A stretch of DNA of 64,000 bases from Pannonibacter phragmitetus DSM 14782 (lineage in GTDB: Bacteria; Pseudomonadota; Alphaproteobacteria; Rhizobiales; Stappiaceae): NCBI RefSeq assembly GCF_000382365.1, contig NZ_KB908215.1, positions 310,001-374,000 of the forward strand, read 5' to 3'. The translations under genes were made by a program, and so were the position numbers. Shown in pieces: positions 44,537 to 53,741 of the stretch. Position 1 is the stretch's first letter; the number at the start of each line of letters is the position of its first letter. The notes under the pieces are model-generated. The model was not told where the DNA came from and made no database searches. It saw nothing but the letters and a program-made list of their open reading frames with translations.

Positions 44537-44998
44537 TCACTTGTAGATGCCGACCGCACACACGAGATCGTCAGCGAATTTCTCGACATAAGAGCTTTTC
44601 GGCTCAATCTTCTTGGTAGAAGGATTGGACCACTGATAGTCGGCCCAGCCGCTGCCCTTCATGCCGGCATTGATGATGTCCATGGTGAACAGCTTGCCGT
44701 CCGCATCTTTCAGGCCCGCCAGGTTCTGGCCGACAAGCTTCGCATTCACACCATGCGTGCGCATCACACCAGTGGCATCAAGGCAGAAGACGTAAAGATC
44801 GCGGTCATGCCACTCACCGCCCGGCGTTGCAAAATCCTTGAACGCCTGCTCCATGCCGGCGGAGTCGAAATGCGCCTTGGCCTTCGTCAACAGTGCCTGT
44901 GCCTCCTCTGGAGTGCCGCGTTCAGCAGCATGAGCCGCAAACGGAGTTACCGAAAGGCCTGCGAACACGGCGAGTGCCATCAGACGGCGATAGTTCAT
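44537..44998 (-). CDS. Secreted single-Cache-domain protein
   Basis: A 153-residue protein with a signal peptide (LMALAVFAGLSVTPFAAHA, cleavage near residue 24). The rest is one Cache-type sensor domain (of the kind that normally forms the outer part of chemoreceptors or kinases): a helix AQALLTKAKAHFDSAG, then WHDRDLYVFCLDATGVMRTH, GVNAKLVGQNLAGLKDADGK and the C-terminal KKIEPKSSYVEKFADDLVCA. It has no membrane or signalling part. Because it is followed by a chemoreceptor gene and a paralogous pair exists at 50738-52966, it may be a periplasmic ligand-binding partner of that receptor. This role is an inference. Confidence 0.88.
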   Translation of the reverse strand: MNYRRLMALAVFAGLSVTPFAAHAAERGTPEEAQALLTKAKAHFDSAGMEQAFKDFATPGGEWHDRDLYVFCLDATGVMRTHGVNAKLVGQNLAGLKDADGKLFTMDIINAGMKGSGWADYQWSNPSTKKIEPKSSYVEKFADDLVCAVGIYK

Positions 44999-45387
44999 TG
45001 CGATCTCCCAATACTGTTCTTCCCGGCATCCAGTTATGATGCTTCCCTGGCCAGCATCTCATGAAACGAGTTTATTTTTTCTTTAGCCCACATGAAAATA
45101 CCAAATATACTAATTGTCATTTTTAACAATGAAACTAGAACAACGTAATTCAATCAAGAAACAATTCGGCAAAAAGGAAATTATAATTTCCCAATAAATT
45201 CAAACCCCCGCCTAACCCACCCCCGTCCACAAATAAAACTTACCGGCAGTTATACGAGCCAATTGAGCCATCAAGAAAGCGGACCGCTGTAGCAAGGAGA
45301 CAGCTGACCTCAAACGTGTTTCAGGTCGAATTTATCGGCTGAGGCGGGCATAGTGCGGGTTCAACCTGCACCCGCGTGATCTCCTCC
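44999..45387. other. AT-rich divergent promoter region, no gene
   Basis: About 390 bp between the Cache gene and the AraC-type gene. The part from 45070 to 45250 is very AT-rich for this genome, with long A and T runs. It should hold the promoters of both genes. No coding frame or RNA structure was recognised. Confidence 0.5.
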
Positions 45388-46443
45388 ATGCTCTTCATCC
45401 CCTTCCCCTTTGCCGCAGCCATGGTGCTGCTGATGCTCTTCGCCGGGTCGCTGCGCCGGTCCGCAGGGGAAGGCCGGAACCGGCCCTTTCTGGCCCTGAT
45501 CCTGCTCGCGGCCGTGCAATCCATCCTGATTGGCCTGCGCTGGGGCTATGGCCTCACCGCCATCATGCATGTCCTGCCCGTCACCGCCGCGCTGGTGCCG
45601 CCACTGGCCTATTGCGGCGTCGCCCGGCTGGTGCGCCAGAGCACGCTTCCCCTCTTCCAGCGCCTTGTCCTGCACAGCACTCCGGCGGTGCTTGTGGCGC
45701 TGATGCTCGCCGTCCTGCCCATGGCCATCGATGTCACGCTGGTGACCATCTTTCTCGGCTATGCGGCCGCTATCCTGCGGCTCATGCGCCAGGGCACGGA
45801 TGCCCTGCGGCTTGTCGCCTTCGAGGATGCCGCCCGCGCCCACAAGGCTATACTCTTTGCCGCTGCCGGACTGATCCTGTCCGCGCTGGTAGATATCTAC
45901 CTTGCCCTGGATTTCGTCTGGCTTGATGGCCGGCATGCGCTTGGCGTCATCACCGGCGGCAACATCGGCGTGCTGATCGTTCTCGCCATCGCAGCTTCCG
46001 CCGCCAGCCGCACGCCTGGTGAGTCCCCCGCTGCAGACAGAGGCCTTCCGGATGAAACCCCGGCTCCCGAAGCGGCAGAACCCGCCGCAGACACCGCCGC
46101 TGCCGACCGTGAGGTGATGGCAAACATCGAAGCGCTGATGCAGGCCCGCACGCTTTACCGGGACGCCAATCTCACTCTGGACAGGCTGGCCCGGCGTGCG
46201 GGCATCCCGGCCCGGCAGATCTCCGGCGCAATCAACCGCACCACCGGCAAGAACGTCTCACAATATGTCAACGAGTTCCGCATCGCGGAGGCCTGCCACC
46301 TGCTCCAAAGCACGGACAAGCCGGTGACCGCCATCATGTTCGAGGCCGGGTTTCAGACCAAATCCAACTTCAACCGCGAGTTCCGCCGCGTAACCGGCCT
46401 GAGCCCGGTGGAGTGGCGCCAGCAGAAGTCCGGCGCGGCCTGA
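45388..46443 (+). CDS. Membrane-anchored AraC-family transcriptional regulator
   Basis: The first 210 residues form about seven hydrophobic helices (FIPFPFAAAMVLLMLFAGSL, LILLAAVQSILIGLRWGYGL, VLVALMLAVLPMAIDVTLVT). A Pro/Ala-rich linker follows, then an AraC DNA-binding domain: LTLDRLARRAGIPARQISGA with the first helix-turn-helix, and KPVTAIMFEAGFQTKSNFNR with the second, ending VTGLSPVEWRQQK. This 7TM-AraC layout is seen in other proteobacteria. It probably senses a membrane or envelope signal and controls the export operon starting about 90 bp downstream. ATG 45388 is preferred; GTG at 45376 is possible. Confidence 0.87.
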   Translation: MLFIPFPFAAAMVLLMLFAGSLRRSAGEGRNRPFLALILLAAVQSILIGLRWGYGLTAIMHVLPVTAALVPPLAYCGVARLVRQSTLPLFQRLVLHSTPAVLVALMLAVLPMAIDVTLVTIFLGYAAAILRLMRQGTDALRLVAFEDAARAHKAILFAAAGLILSALVDIYLALDFVWLDGRHALGVITGGNIGVLIVLAIAASAASRTPGESPAADRGLPDETPAPEAAEPAADTAAADREVMANIEALMQARTLYRDANLTLDRLARRAGIPARQISGAINRTTGKNVSQYVNEFRIAEACHLLQSTDKPVTAIMFEAGFQTKSNFNREFRRVTGLSPVEWRQQKSGAA

Positions 46444-46534
46444 AACTCTCCTTTCAGGTCCTCGATCGCGATCTGCACCCTCCCTGATCGTGTTCAAGGT
46501 CGAGCCGATGGCTTGGCGCCGCCAGTCTGGGTCC

Positions 46535-47605
46535 ATGACAACCCTGACAGACCAGAACCGCCAGCTCGCCGGGACGCTGCGGTCTCTCTCCCTCCCCGAT
46601 CCCGTGACAACAAGAGATGAGACGCAGCCCGCGCCCCGTCCCGCCTTCAGATGGCTTCTGCTGATTGGCCTTGGCAGCGCCGCCCTCGCCCTGACGGCAG
46701 CCGTGCTTGTTGGCACGGCACCAGAGACCGCCGGAACATCTGTTCCCTTGCAGCAGGTACCCCCGCCACCGCCTGCTCCCCCACCTGCCCCGCTGGCAGC
46801 ACGGGAGATAACCGGCTCGGGCCATGTCACCGCGCTTCAGTCTGTCCCCGTCTTCGCCCGTTATGAAGGGCGGATCGAAAACGTCAATGTCACGCTGGGG
46901 TCTGAAGTTCAGGAAGGCGCTGTGCTGGCCGTGCTCAAGGAGCCGGCCGCCAGCCTTGCGCTGGATCAGGCCAGGGCCAGGCTGCGCACGGCGGAAATAA
47001 CCCTCACCTCCCGCCAGATCACCCTTGCGCAGGCCAGCGCAGACCTTCGCCGCGCCGAAGCTCTGGCCGCACGCGGCAGCCTGTCCCAAAGCGCGCTGGA
47101 AACAGCCGGCACAGCCGCAAGGACTGCCGCCAATGCCGTCGAGCTGGCGGAAGCGGGCATCACAGAAGCCCGGGTTGCTGCTGCCATCGCCGCCGAACGG
47201 GTCGCATCCCTCACCATCCTTGCGCCCTTTGCCGGAACCATCACGCAACTCAACGCACGCCCCGGCGCCATGGTCCTCGATCGCGCCGACGGCATCCGTG
47301 AAGCGGATAGCCTGCTTACCCTCACCCGCATGGACAGCCTCGTCATCGAGGCGGATGTGGCCGAGCGCAGCATCGCCGGTCTCGTGCCCGGCCTTCTGGC
47401 TGAGGCGGAGCTTGACGCTGCCCCCGGCGCGCCGTTCCCCGTGCGCCTGTCACTGACTGCGCCCGAGGCGAATCCGGCCAAAGGCACCTTCAGCCTGCGT
47501 TTCACCCCGCTCGAGTCGCCAATCACCCTGCGCCCCGGCATGGCCGCGCGCATCCGCATCAGCCTTCCCTCCACCACACAGACAGCAGGAGCGACACCCC
47601 GATGA
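46535..47605 (+). CDS. Periplasmic adaptor (MacA/HlyD-like) of an ABC exporter
   Basis: A 356-residue membrane-fusion protein: one N-terminal transmembrane helix (WLLLIGLGSAALALTAAVLV), a proline-rich linker, a split lipoyl-like domain (TGSGHVTALQSVPVFARYEG, then ERVASLTILAPFAGTITQLN), a long coiled coil (LDQARARLRTAEITLTSRQI), and a beta-barrel ending with MAARIRISLP. It should bridge the ABC pump to an outer-membrane channel. Upstream in-frame starts exist at 46490 and 46508; 46535 is chosen on length. The start of the ATPase overlaps its stop as ATGA, forming an operon with the three genes downstream. Confidence 0.85.
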   Translation: MTTLTDQNRQLAGTLRSLSLPDPVTTRDETQPAPRPAFRWLLLIGLGSAALALTAAVLVGTAPETAGTSVPLQQVPPPPPAPPPAPLAAREITGSGHVTALQSVPVFARYEGRIENVNVTLGSEVQEGAVLAVLKEPAASLALDQARARLRTAEITLTSRQITLAQASADLRRAEALAARGSLSQSALETAGTAARTAANAVELAEAGITEARVAAAIAAERVASLTILAPFAGTITQLNARPGAMVLDRADGIREADSLLTLTRMDSLVIEADVAERSIAGLVPGLLAEAELDAAPGAPFPVRLSLTAPEANPAKGTFSLRFTPLESPITLRPGMAARIRISLPSTTQTAGATPR

Positions 47606-48315
47606 CACAGCCAGCACCACAGGATGAGACGGCTTTCATCACTCTCACGGGCCTTGAAAAGTCCTACCGTTCCGGCAGCAGCACGCTGCCGGTGTTCTCC
47701 GGGCTCAACCTCACCTTTCCGAAGGGGGATTTTGCCGCGATCATGGGCCCCTCCGGCTCCGGCAAGTCCACCTTGCTCAACCTTCTGGCTGGCATAGATC
47801 ATCCCGACCGGGGCGAAATCCGCATTGGCCGGGCCCGGCTGGACCAGATGGGCGAAGCCGCCCGCACCAGCTGGCGGGCGCATCATCTCGGCATCGTCTT
47901 CCAGTTCTACAATCTGCTGCCCATGCTCACAGTGGCGGAGAATGTGGAGCTGCCGCTTCTGTTGAAGCCACTCTCTGCCCGCCAGCGGCGTGAGCTGGTG
48001 ATGAGGGTGCTGGAGCTCGTGGGCCTGTCCGGCCACGCCCGCCACCGGCCCTCCCAGCTTTCGGGCGGCCAGCAGCAGCGTACCGGCATTGCCCGCGCCA
48101 TCGTCTCCGATCCGGGGCTGATCCTCTGCGACGAACCCACCGGCGACCTCGACCGCAAATCCGCCGATGACGTTCTGGCCATGCTGCGCGTGCTGAATGC
48201 GGAACTGGGCAAGACCATCGTCATGGTCACCCATGATCCTCTGGCCGCTGCCAGCGCAAGGCGGACCCTGCATCTCGACAAGGGCAGCTTCCTTGAAGAG
48301 CGGAGGGCCGCGTGA
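47602..48315 (+). CDS. ABC transporter ATP-binding protein (MacB/LolD-like)
   Basis: A 237-residue ATPase with Walker [21 protein letters not shown], a Q-loop in IVFQFYNLLPMLTVAENVEL, signature LSGGQQQRTGIARAI, and Walker B LILCDEPTGDLDRKSADDVL. FYNLLPMLT and the 'LNLLAGID' stretch are typical of the MacB/LolD/FtsE group that drives mechanotransmission rather than classical transport. It works with the two FtsX-type permeases downstream. Overlaps with both neighbours are four bases. Confidence 0.92.
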   Translation: MTQPAPQDETAFITLTGLEKSYRSGSSTLPVFSGLNLTFPKGDFAAIMGPSGSGKSTLLNLLAGIDHPDRGEIRIGRARLDQMGEAARTSWRAHHLGIVFQFYNLLPMLTVAENVELPLLLKPLSARQRRELVMRVLELVGLSGHARHRPSQLSGGQQQRTGIARAIVSDPGLILCDEPTGDLDRKSADDVLAMLRVLNAELGKTIVMVTHDPLAAASARRTLHLDKGSFLEERRAA

Positions 48316-49457
48316 TGACCTGGCTCCGCCTTGCCCGCAAGAACGCCGCCCGCAAGCCGCTGCGCCTTGCCCTGCTCGTCTTCAGCGTGGCCATCGCCTT
48401 CCTGATCCACGGCCTCACCGCCAGCTTTCTGGCTGGCTCGCAGGGCAGTTCGGCGGCGAGTGACGACCTCCTCGGCGTCATGTCCGCCGCCGGCCCCGCC
48501 CAGCCGCTGCCGCTCTCCTACCTGCCACGGCTGGAGGCAGAACCCGGCGTTGCGGCCGTCTCCCATGTGGCCCGCCTGCGCGGCTTTCTGGACCGGGAAA
48601 CGAATGTCATCGCGGTCGCGGCAGTAGATCCCACCCGTGCCGCCGCCGTCAACGGACCGGAGCTGGGGCTGACGCCTGCCCTCACCGCCAGCCTCAGCGA
48701 GAGCCGCGGCAACCTTCTGGCGGGCCGCGCTCTGGCGCAGGCGCAAGGCTGGGCCGTGGGGGACAGCGTTGCCGTCACCGCCTTCGCCATGGCGCAGAAG
48801 GATGGCAGCCGGATCTGGCGCTTCCGGATCGCGGGAATCTTCGACGGCGCATCGGCCAGCACGGACACCTATTTTGCGATTGCCCAGTACGATTACATCA
48901 ATGCCCTGCGCGCCGGCGGCACCGATACCGCCGATGTCTTCGCCATCCGCCCCAGACCGGATACCAGCGCCAGCGCGCTGGCCGCCGCGATTGACGCGCA
49001 ATTCGCCAACTCGCCTGCGCCAACCCGAACCCAGTCGGAAAAGCAGTTTCTGGAAGCCTTCCTGCGCCAGTTCGCCGATGTGAAGCTGATCACCAGCCTC
49101 GTCACCTCCGCAGCCTTCATCACCCTCTTGATGATCATCACCAACACCATGGTCTTTGCCGTGCGCGAGCGCCGGTTCGAGACCGGCGTGCTGAAGGCTC
49201 TCGGGGTTTCGCCTTCGCGTATCGCCCTGCTGATCCTTGGCGAGACAGGCTTCATCTTTGCCCTTGGCGGCGCCATTGGCCTCGGCCTCACCGGCCTTTC
49301 TGCCTTGTTCGGCCCACCCGTTCTGGGGCTGGCGCTCACCGGTACCGTCATCGGCGAAGCGCTTCTGCTCATGGCAGGCCTTGCCCTTCTCACCGGCCTT
49401 CTTCCCGCCTGGAGCGCCATGCACATCCCAGTCATTGCCGCCTTCCGCACGAGGTAA
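48312..49457 (+). CDS. ABC transporter permease, MacB/FtsX type (first of two)
   Basis: A 381-residue permease. It has an N-terminal helix (LRLALLVFSVAIAFLIHGLT), a periplasmic domain of about 230 residues, and three C-terminal helices of the FtsX fold (LVTSAAFITLLMIITNTMVF, ETGVLKALGVSPSRIALLIL, LLLMAGLALLTGLLPAWSAM). ETGVLKALGVSPSR is the coupling-helix-like region conserved in this family. It pairs with the next gene as a heterodimer. Confidence 0.88.
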   Translation: MMTWLRLARKNAARKPLRLALLVFSVAIAFLIHGLTASFLAGSQGSSAASDDLLGVMSAAGPAQPLPLSYLPRLEAEPGVAAVSHVARLRGFLDRETNVIAVAAVDPTRAAAVNGPELGLTPALTASLSESRGNLLAGRALAQAQGWAVGDSVAVTAFAMAQKDGSRIWRFRIAGIFDGASASTDTYFAIAQYDYINALRAGGTDTADVFAIRPRPDTSASALAAAIDAQFANSPAPTRTQSEKQFLEAFLRQFADVKLITSLVTSAAFITLLMIITNTMVFAVRERRFETGVLKALGVSPSRIALLILGETGFIFALGGAIGLGLTGLSALFGPPVLGLALTGTVIGEALLLMAGLALLTGLLPAWSAMHIPVIAAFRTR

Positions 49458-49460
49458 CCC

Positions 49461-50669
49461 ATGTCAGCCACAGCCTCCCTCATCCGCCAGACCCGCGTCC
49501 TCTTGCAGACAAGCCTCCTCAGCCTGCCGCGCCGGGCAGCGCTCGCCCTCTCCATGGTGCTCTCAGCCGCGCTTGCCGTCAGCGTTCTTGCCGGATTTCT
49601 CGCCATGGCCGCCGGTTTCGAGAAAACGCTCAAGGGCACCGGCTCACCGCTGACCGCCGTGGTTCTCGGCGGCACGCAGGCGCAGGAAACCGGCTCCAGC
49701 ATCTCCGCCGGTGCTATCCGCACGCTGCTTGCATCGCGGGATGATTTCGGCATCAGCAGGACGCCATCCAGCACACCGCTTGTCTCGCGCGAACTGGTCA
49801 TGCCTGCCAGCCTGACGCGGCCGGACGGCCAGGAAGCCACCCTTGCCCTGCGCGGCATGGATGTTGAAGGCCTTCCAGCCCGGCCGGATGTGAGGCTGAC
49901 CGCAGGCCGGATGTTCTCGCCCGGCGCGCGGGAGCTGGTGGCAGGCGAAAGTCTCGCCCGCAGCATGTCCGGTATCGCGCCGGGCAGCAAGATCAGGCTG
50001 TCCGGTATGGAATGGACCGTCACCGGACTGTTCAGCGCAGGCGGCAGCGCCTTTGAATCGGAACTCTGGACCAGCCTTGAAGCCATGCAGGCCGCCTTCA
50101 ACCGCCCGGGAGATGTCCAAAGCCTGCGGCTTCTGCTGAAGGAGCCGGGCGGCCTCGCACCCTTGCAGGAAAAGCTCTCCTCTCTGCCCGGACCAGCACT
50201 CACGGCCCTCACCGAAGCACAGCTCTATTCCGGCCAGTCGGCCCGCACGGCAGATCTCATCCGCCTGTTCGGCTGGCCTGTTGCCGGGCTGATGGCGCTG
50301 GGGGCGGCGGCAGGCGTCCTCAACACCATGTTCAGCGCCGTCTCGAGCCGCTCCGGCGAAATCGCCACGCTGCGGGCCCTCGGTTTTGCCCGTCTGCCCG
50401 CCTTTCTTGCAGTCTGGATCGAGGCCATCTGCCTTGCAGGTCTGGGCACCGCCATCGGCATCTACGGCTCATGGCTTGCCTTCAACGGCTGGCAGGCCAG
50501 CACGTCTGCCGCCGGGAACACCCGCCTTGCCTTTGAACTTTCCGTCGATAGCCACGTGATGCTCACCTGCGGCCTCCTCGGCCTCGCCCTCGGCCTTGCA
50601 GGCGGCGCCCTCCCCGCCCTGACCGCAGCCCGCCTGCCCCTCCACAAGGCGCTGCGGCAGATCAACTGA
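49461..50669 (+). CDS. ABC transporter permease, MacB/FtsX type (second of two)
   Basis: A 402-residue permease of the same fold: N-terminal helix (AALALSMVLSAALAVSVLAG), periplasmic domain, and three C-terminal helices starting LFGWPVAGLMALGAAAGVLN. GEIATLRALGFARLPAFLAV is the coupling segment, and LALGLAGGALPALTAARLPL the last helix. Its sequence is clearly different from the first permease, so this is a heteromeric MacB-like exporter rather than a duplication artefact. It begins three bases after the previous stop. Substrate is unknown; peptides, antibiotics or lipid-like compounds are possible. Confidence 0.88.
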   Translation: MSATASLIRQTRVLLQTSLLSLPRRAALALSMVLSAALAVSVLAGFLAMAAGFEKTLKGTGSPLTAVVLGGTQAQETGSSISAGAIRTLLASRDDFGISRTPSSTPLVSRELVMPASLTRPDGQEATLALRGMDVEGLPARPDVRLTAGRMFSPGARELVAGESLARSMSGIAPGSKIRLSGMEWTVTGLFSAGGSAFESELWTSLEAMQAAFNRPGDVQSLRLLLKEPGGLAPLQEKLSSLPGPALTALTEAQLYSGQSARTADLIRLFGWPVAGLMALGAAAGVLNTMFSAVSSRSGEIATLRALGFARLPAFLAVWIEAICLAGLGTAIGIYGSWLAFNGWQASTSAAGNTRLAFELSVDSHVMLTCGLLGLALGLAGGALPALTAARLPLHKALRQIN

Positions 50670-50680
50670 CCGCGAAACAA

Positions 50681-50712
50681 AAAGGCCGGACAGTCCATAA
50701 GACTGCCCGGCC
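50681..50712 (-). terminator. Terminator hairpin of the second Cache-linked chemoreceptor gene
   Basis: A 12-bp stem with one mismatch (GGCCGGACAGTC at 50684-50695 and GACTGCCCGGCC at 50701-50712). On the minus strand it is followed by TTTTTGTTTC. It lies 25 bp beyond the chemoreceptor stop and just after the export operon on the other strand. Confidence 0.78.
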
Positions 50713-50737
50713 CCGCAATTTGTGTCACCAGCCCAGA

Positions 50738-52438
50738 TCAGGCTGCCCGCACCTGATGCAGGAAGGCTTCGACCTGGTGGCGCAGATTGGCCGCATGCTG
50801 GGACAGATCCACCGCCACATCCAGCACTTCCTTGGCAGCTGTGCCGGTCTGCGAGGCCGCATCGGCCACCTCGCCGATGGTGTTGCCAACCTCGGCCGTG
50901 CCCGCAGCCGCATGCTGGGTACTCATGGCAATCTCGCGCGTGGCAACGCCCTGCTCGGAGACAGCCGTCGAGATCGTGTCCGAAATGGCCTTCACCTTGG
51001 CAATGGTCGCGCCGATCGCCGAAATGGCCGACACGGCACTGCCCGTCGCCGTCTGCATGCCGGCAATCTGCGCGCCGATTTCTTCCGTGGCGCGGGCGGT
51101 CTGGCTGGCGAGGTTCTTCACCTCGGACGCCACGACGGCAAAGCCCTTGCCAGCCTCCCCGGCACGCGCAGCCTCGATGGTTGCGTTCAGCGCCAGCAGG
51201 TTGGTCTGCTCTGCAATGCCGCTGATCAGTTCGATGACCTCGCCAATCTTGCTGCCGGCATCGGCAAGTCCGCGCACCGTTTCATTGGTACGTGCAGCTT
51301 CTGCATCCGCCTGATTGGTGATCTGCGTGGCTTCAGCCACCTGACGGTTGATTTCCCCGATGGAGGCAGACATTTCCTCCGCTGCCGAGGCTGCGGTCTG
51401 CACGTTGCTGGAGGCCATTTCAGCCGAATGAGCCACGGTGCTTGCCTGCCGCTGTGTGCGCTCGGCGACCTGAGAGAGGGACTGCGCGGTCGTCTGCATC
51501 CGCTGCGACGAGCTTGCCACAGTTTCCACGATGCCCATGAGACGGGCCTCGAACTCTCCGGCCAGCGCTTCCATGGCCGCCTTCTTTTCACGAGCTGCCT
51601 GCTCCTCAAGCACCACCTTCTCGGCCTGCATGCGGTCAACCTCGATCGTCTTCTGCCGGAAGACCTCAAGCGCACGGCCGATCTGACCGATTTCATCCCG
51701 GCGGTCGCCTGTCATCACATCGATCTTGGTATCTCCGTCGGCAAGGCGTGTCATGGCACCGATGATCTGCACCATCGGGCCGGAAATCATGCGCGAAATG
51801 ATCCAGTTGACCAGCACGCCGGCAAGAACGACAACGCCGACGGTGATCAGAAACAACTGCATCGCACGGTCGGCACCAGCAAGACTGGATGCGGCTGCCC
51901 GGTCACGAATGGCGCCGACCATGGTGCTCAGATCATTCACATCACGCAGCAGCTGGCCATGCAGTTTGATCGCTTCGCCGGAAACGATGCTGGCCGCCGC
52001 CGCATCAATCTCGGCCATGTCGACAGCGCTCGTGGCTGAATCAATGTATTTTCTTGAAGTTGCGATGATGTCATCACGCTTGGCATTCACGGCGCTGTCG
52101 CCGATGGCGCTGAGATCCAGTGCTTCCAGCCGCGGCAGGAAGCCTTTCATCGCCGTCTGGGTTTCAGCCAGCAACACGCTGACACGATCGGCGTCAGACT
52201 CGGTCACCGCCGTCAGCAGCAGGGCGTAAAGCGCCATCTGAGCTTCCGACAGGATTTCCTTGGCCTGCCCCATGTCCGCAAGTGCAGAAATCTGCACCCG
52301 GTTCAGGCTGTCAATTGCGCTGCGCTGCGTGCCAATTGCCCGGTATGCGATGACCGAAACGACCGCAAGGCCGAGCATGAGAAGAATAGGCGTAATGAAG
52401 ATCTTGGATGAGAGTTTCAGATTGGCAAACCAGCGCAT
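50738..52438 (-). CDS. Methyl-accepting chemotaxis protein, 566 aa, paralogue of the 42741-44441 receptor
   Basis: It has the same length and layout as the receptor at 42741: TM1 ([20 protein letters not shown]), a helical periplasmic domain of about 155 residues, TM2 ([20 protein letters not shown]), HAMP, and [20 protein letters not shown] in the signalling hairpin. The cytosolic parts are close; the periplasmic parts are related but more diverged ([20 protein letters not shown] here). The start at 52438 is chosen to match the paralogue. It lies downstream of a Cache-domain gene (52511-52966), separated by a hairpin. Confidence 0.92.
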   Translation of the reverse strand: MRWFANLKLSSKIFITPILLMLGLAVVSVIAYRAIGTQRSAIDSLNRVQISALADMGQAKEILSEAQMALYALLLTAVTESDADRVSVLLAETQTAMKGFLPRLEALDLSAIGDSAVNAKRDDIIATSRKYIDSATSAVDMAEIDAAAASIVSGEAIKLHGQLLRDVNDLSTMVGAIRDRAAASSLAGADRAMQLFLITVGVVVLAGVLVNWIISRMISGPMVQIIGAMTRLADGDTKIDVMTGDRRDEIGQIGRALEVFRQKTIEVDRMQAEKVVLEEQAAREKKAAMEALAGEFEARLMGIVETVASSSQRMQTTAQSLSQVAERTQRQASTVAHSAEMASSNVQTAASAAEEMSASIGEINRQVAEATQITNQADAEAARTNETVRGLADAGSKIGEVIELISGIAEQTNLLALNATIEAARAGEAGKGFAVVASEVKNLASQTARATEEIGAQIAGMQTATGSAVSAISAIGATIAKVKAISDTISTAVSEQGVATREIAMSTQHAAAGTAEVGNTIGEVADAASQTGTAAKEVLDVAVDLSQHAANLRHQVEAFLHQVRAA

Positions 52439-52466
52439 TGTTCCCCCGGCAGTCGTCAAGGCATGA

Positions 52467-52490
52467 GCAGGGCCGGAAACCCGGCCCTGC
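52467..52490 (-). terminator. Hairpin between the second Cache gene and its chemoreceptor gene
   Basis: A perfect 10-bp stem (GCAGGGCCGG at 52467-52476, complement at 52481-52490) with a four-base loop. No T run follows on the minus strand, so it may be an attenuator or RNA-stabilising structure. The same place in the paralogous locus holds the hairpin at 44463. Confidence 0.6.
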
Positions 52491-52510
52491 CTTGCAGAAG
52501 TTCTCTGGTG

Positions 52511-52966
52511 TTACTTGTAGATACCGACACCACAGATGCCGTCAGCGAAGGGCTTTGCGTAGGATGACTTCGGTTCGATCTTCTTGGAAACCGGATTGGC
52601 CCAGCGGTAATCCGTCCAGCCGCCACCGGAAAGGCCAGTCTTCACCATCGCACCGATGAACAGGTTTCCGTCCGCGTCCTTCAGCTCGGACAGGTTCTTG
52701 CCGATCAGCTTCTCGTTGGCACCATGCGCCAGAGCAACGCCGTCCTTGTCGAAGCAGAAGACATAGAGGTCACGGTCCTGCCAGCCTTTGTCCTTGCTGG
52801 AAAAGTCGGCATAAGCCTGCTCGGCACCAGCGGTCTTGAAATGAGCCTCTGCCTTATCGAGCAGCTTCATGGCGTCGTCGGCGCTGGCGCGCTCTTCCGC
52901 GAAAGCAGCACCCATGGCCAGAGCCGACGAAATCACAGCAACAGCAATGCGGGAAATCTTGAGCAT
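52511..52966 (-). CDS. Secreted single-Cache-domain protein (paralogue of 44537-44998)
   Basis: A 151-residue protein with a signal peptide (IAVAVISSALAMGAAFA, cleavage near residue 23) and one Cache domain. It shares most conserved positions with its paralogue: WQDRDLYVFCFDKDGVALAH, then GANEKLIGKNLSELKDADGN, GWTDYRWANPVSKKIEPKSS, and the ICGVGIYK end. It is followed by a chemoreceptor gene just as in the other locus. Its start has GGAGGG a few bases upstream. Function as a chemoreceptor partner is inferred from this repeated gene order. Confidence 0.88.
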   Translation of the reverse strand: MLKISRIAVAVISSALAMGAAFAEERASADDAMKLLDKAEAHFKTAGAEQAYADFSSKDKGWQDRDLYVFCFDKDGVALAHGANEKLIGKNLSELKDADGNLFIGAMVKTGLSGGGWTDYRWANPVSKKIEPKSSYAKPFADGICGVGIYK

Positions 52967-53369
52967 TTTTGCCCTCCTTTTATATAACCCAGGAGTAAAT
53001 GAACAAAATCTCGTTAAGATTCCGTTTTACACAAGCATAAAACGCTTTGCGAAATTTTTTTCGCTATTTTATACATCGATATATTTCTGAAATGTTTCGA
53101 AACAATTCAGATAACGTGATTTTTTACATAATCAACCAGAAGTCAATTCCGTTCTTGGTAACGTAATTCGATAGCGTCACAGTCCTGCTGCCGGAGATGC
53201 GTCTTCCCAACTGACGTAACTCCCCTCATAAAGCAGCAAGGGGCAGATCTGCAGGGATACAACCCTAAGCGAATGCAATAGCCTCTGACACGTTGAAGGT
53301 TCAGAGCAAGACAGTCACCGGATTTGTGATGATGGGAACACTTCAATCCGCCTCATGTTTGGAGAAGTC
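52967..53369. other. AT-rich divergent promoter region, no gene
   Basis: About 400 bp. The part from 52980 to 53150 is strongly AT-rich, much like the region upstream of the paralogous Cache gene. It should contain the Cache promoter and that of the small secreted protein at 53370. No coding frame was convincing. Confidence 0.5.
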
Positions 53370-53723
53370 ATGAAAATGTTGAAGAGATCCACGCTCGCCG
53401 CACTGGTCCTCGTGATCGGGCAATCGGCAGCCATGGCGCAGGGCAGTTTTCTGGAGCATCTTCTCCTGTCACCGACCCGCACGCCGGGGGACGTCCCGGA
53501 GACCTATGGCACGGCTTATGACTGCCGTCCGCTGAAAGCCGCCAATCAGACGGCTGGTGTCTGGCGCGGCCTGATCGGTGGCCAGGTCTGGCCGGATGCA
53601 AGGGAAACCCGCCCCGTCAGCCGCGAAGGCTGTTTCAAGACTGAACAGGAATGCCAGGCCTTCCTGAACGTGATGGGCGGCTATATCGACTTCGTCTATT
53701 CGCGGGAATGCAAGCGGCTGTAA
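53370..53723 (+). CDS. Small secreted protein of unknown function
   Basis: A 117-residue protein with a signal peptide (STLAALVLVIGQSAAMAQG, cleavage near residue 24). The mature part has four Cys (TAYDCRPL, SREGCFKTEQEC, SRECKRL), likely forming disulfides in the periplasm, and a WRGLIGGQVWPDARET stretch. The family is not one I recognise. The start at 53370 has GGAGAAG upstream. It is monocistronic, with a strong terminator at 53742. Confidence 0.72.
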   Translation: MKMLKRSTLAALVLVIGQSAAMAQGSFLEHLLLSPTRTPGDVPETYGTAYDCRPLKAANQTAGVWRGLIGGQVWPDARETRPVSREGCFKTEQECQAFLNVMGGYIDFVYSRECKRL

Positions 53724-53741
53724 AAATTCCCGATAGATGCA

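Noticed and set aside
47907-49424. A 505-codon open frame on the minus strand
   Set aside because: It is antisense to the ATPase and first permease of the export operon, both of which have clear motifs.
46535-50669. The MacA/MacB-like operon as the exporter for the orphan RiPP precursor
   Set aside because: It is about 27 kb away, lacks a C39 peptidase domain and is under its own AraC-type regulator, so nothing in the sequence links the two.
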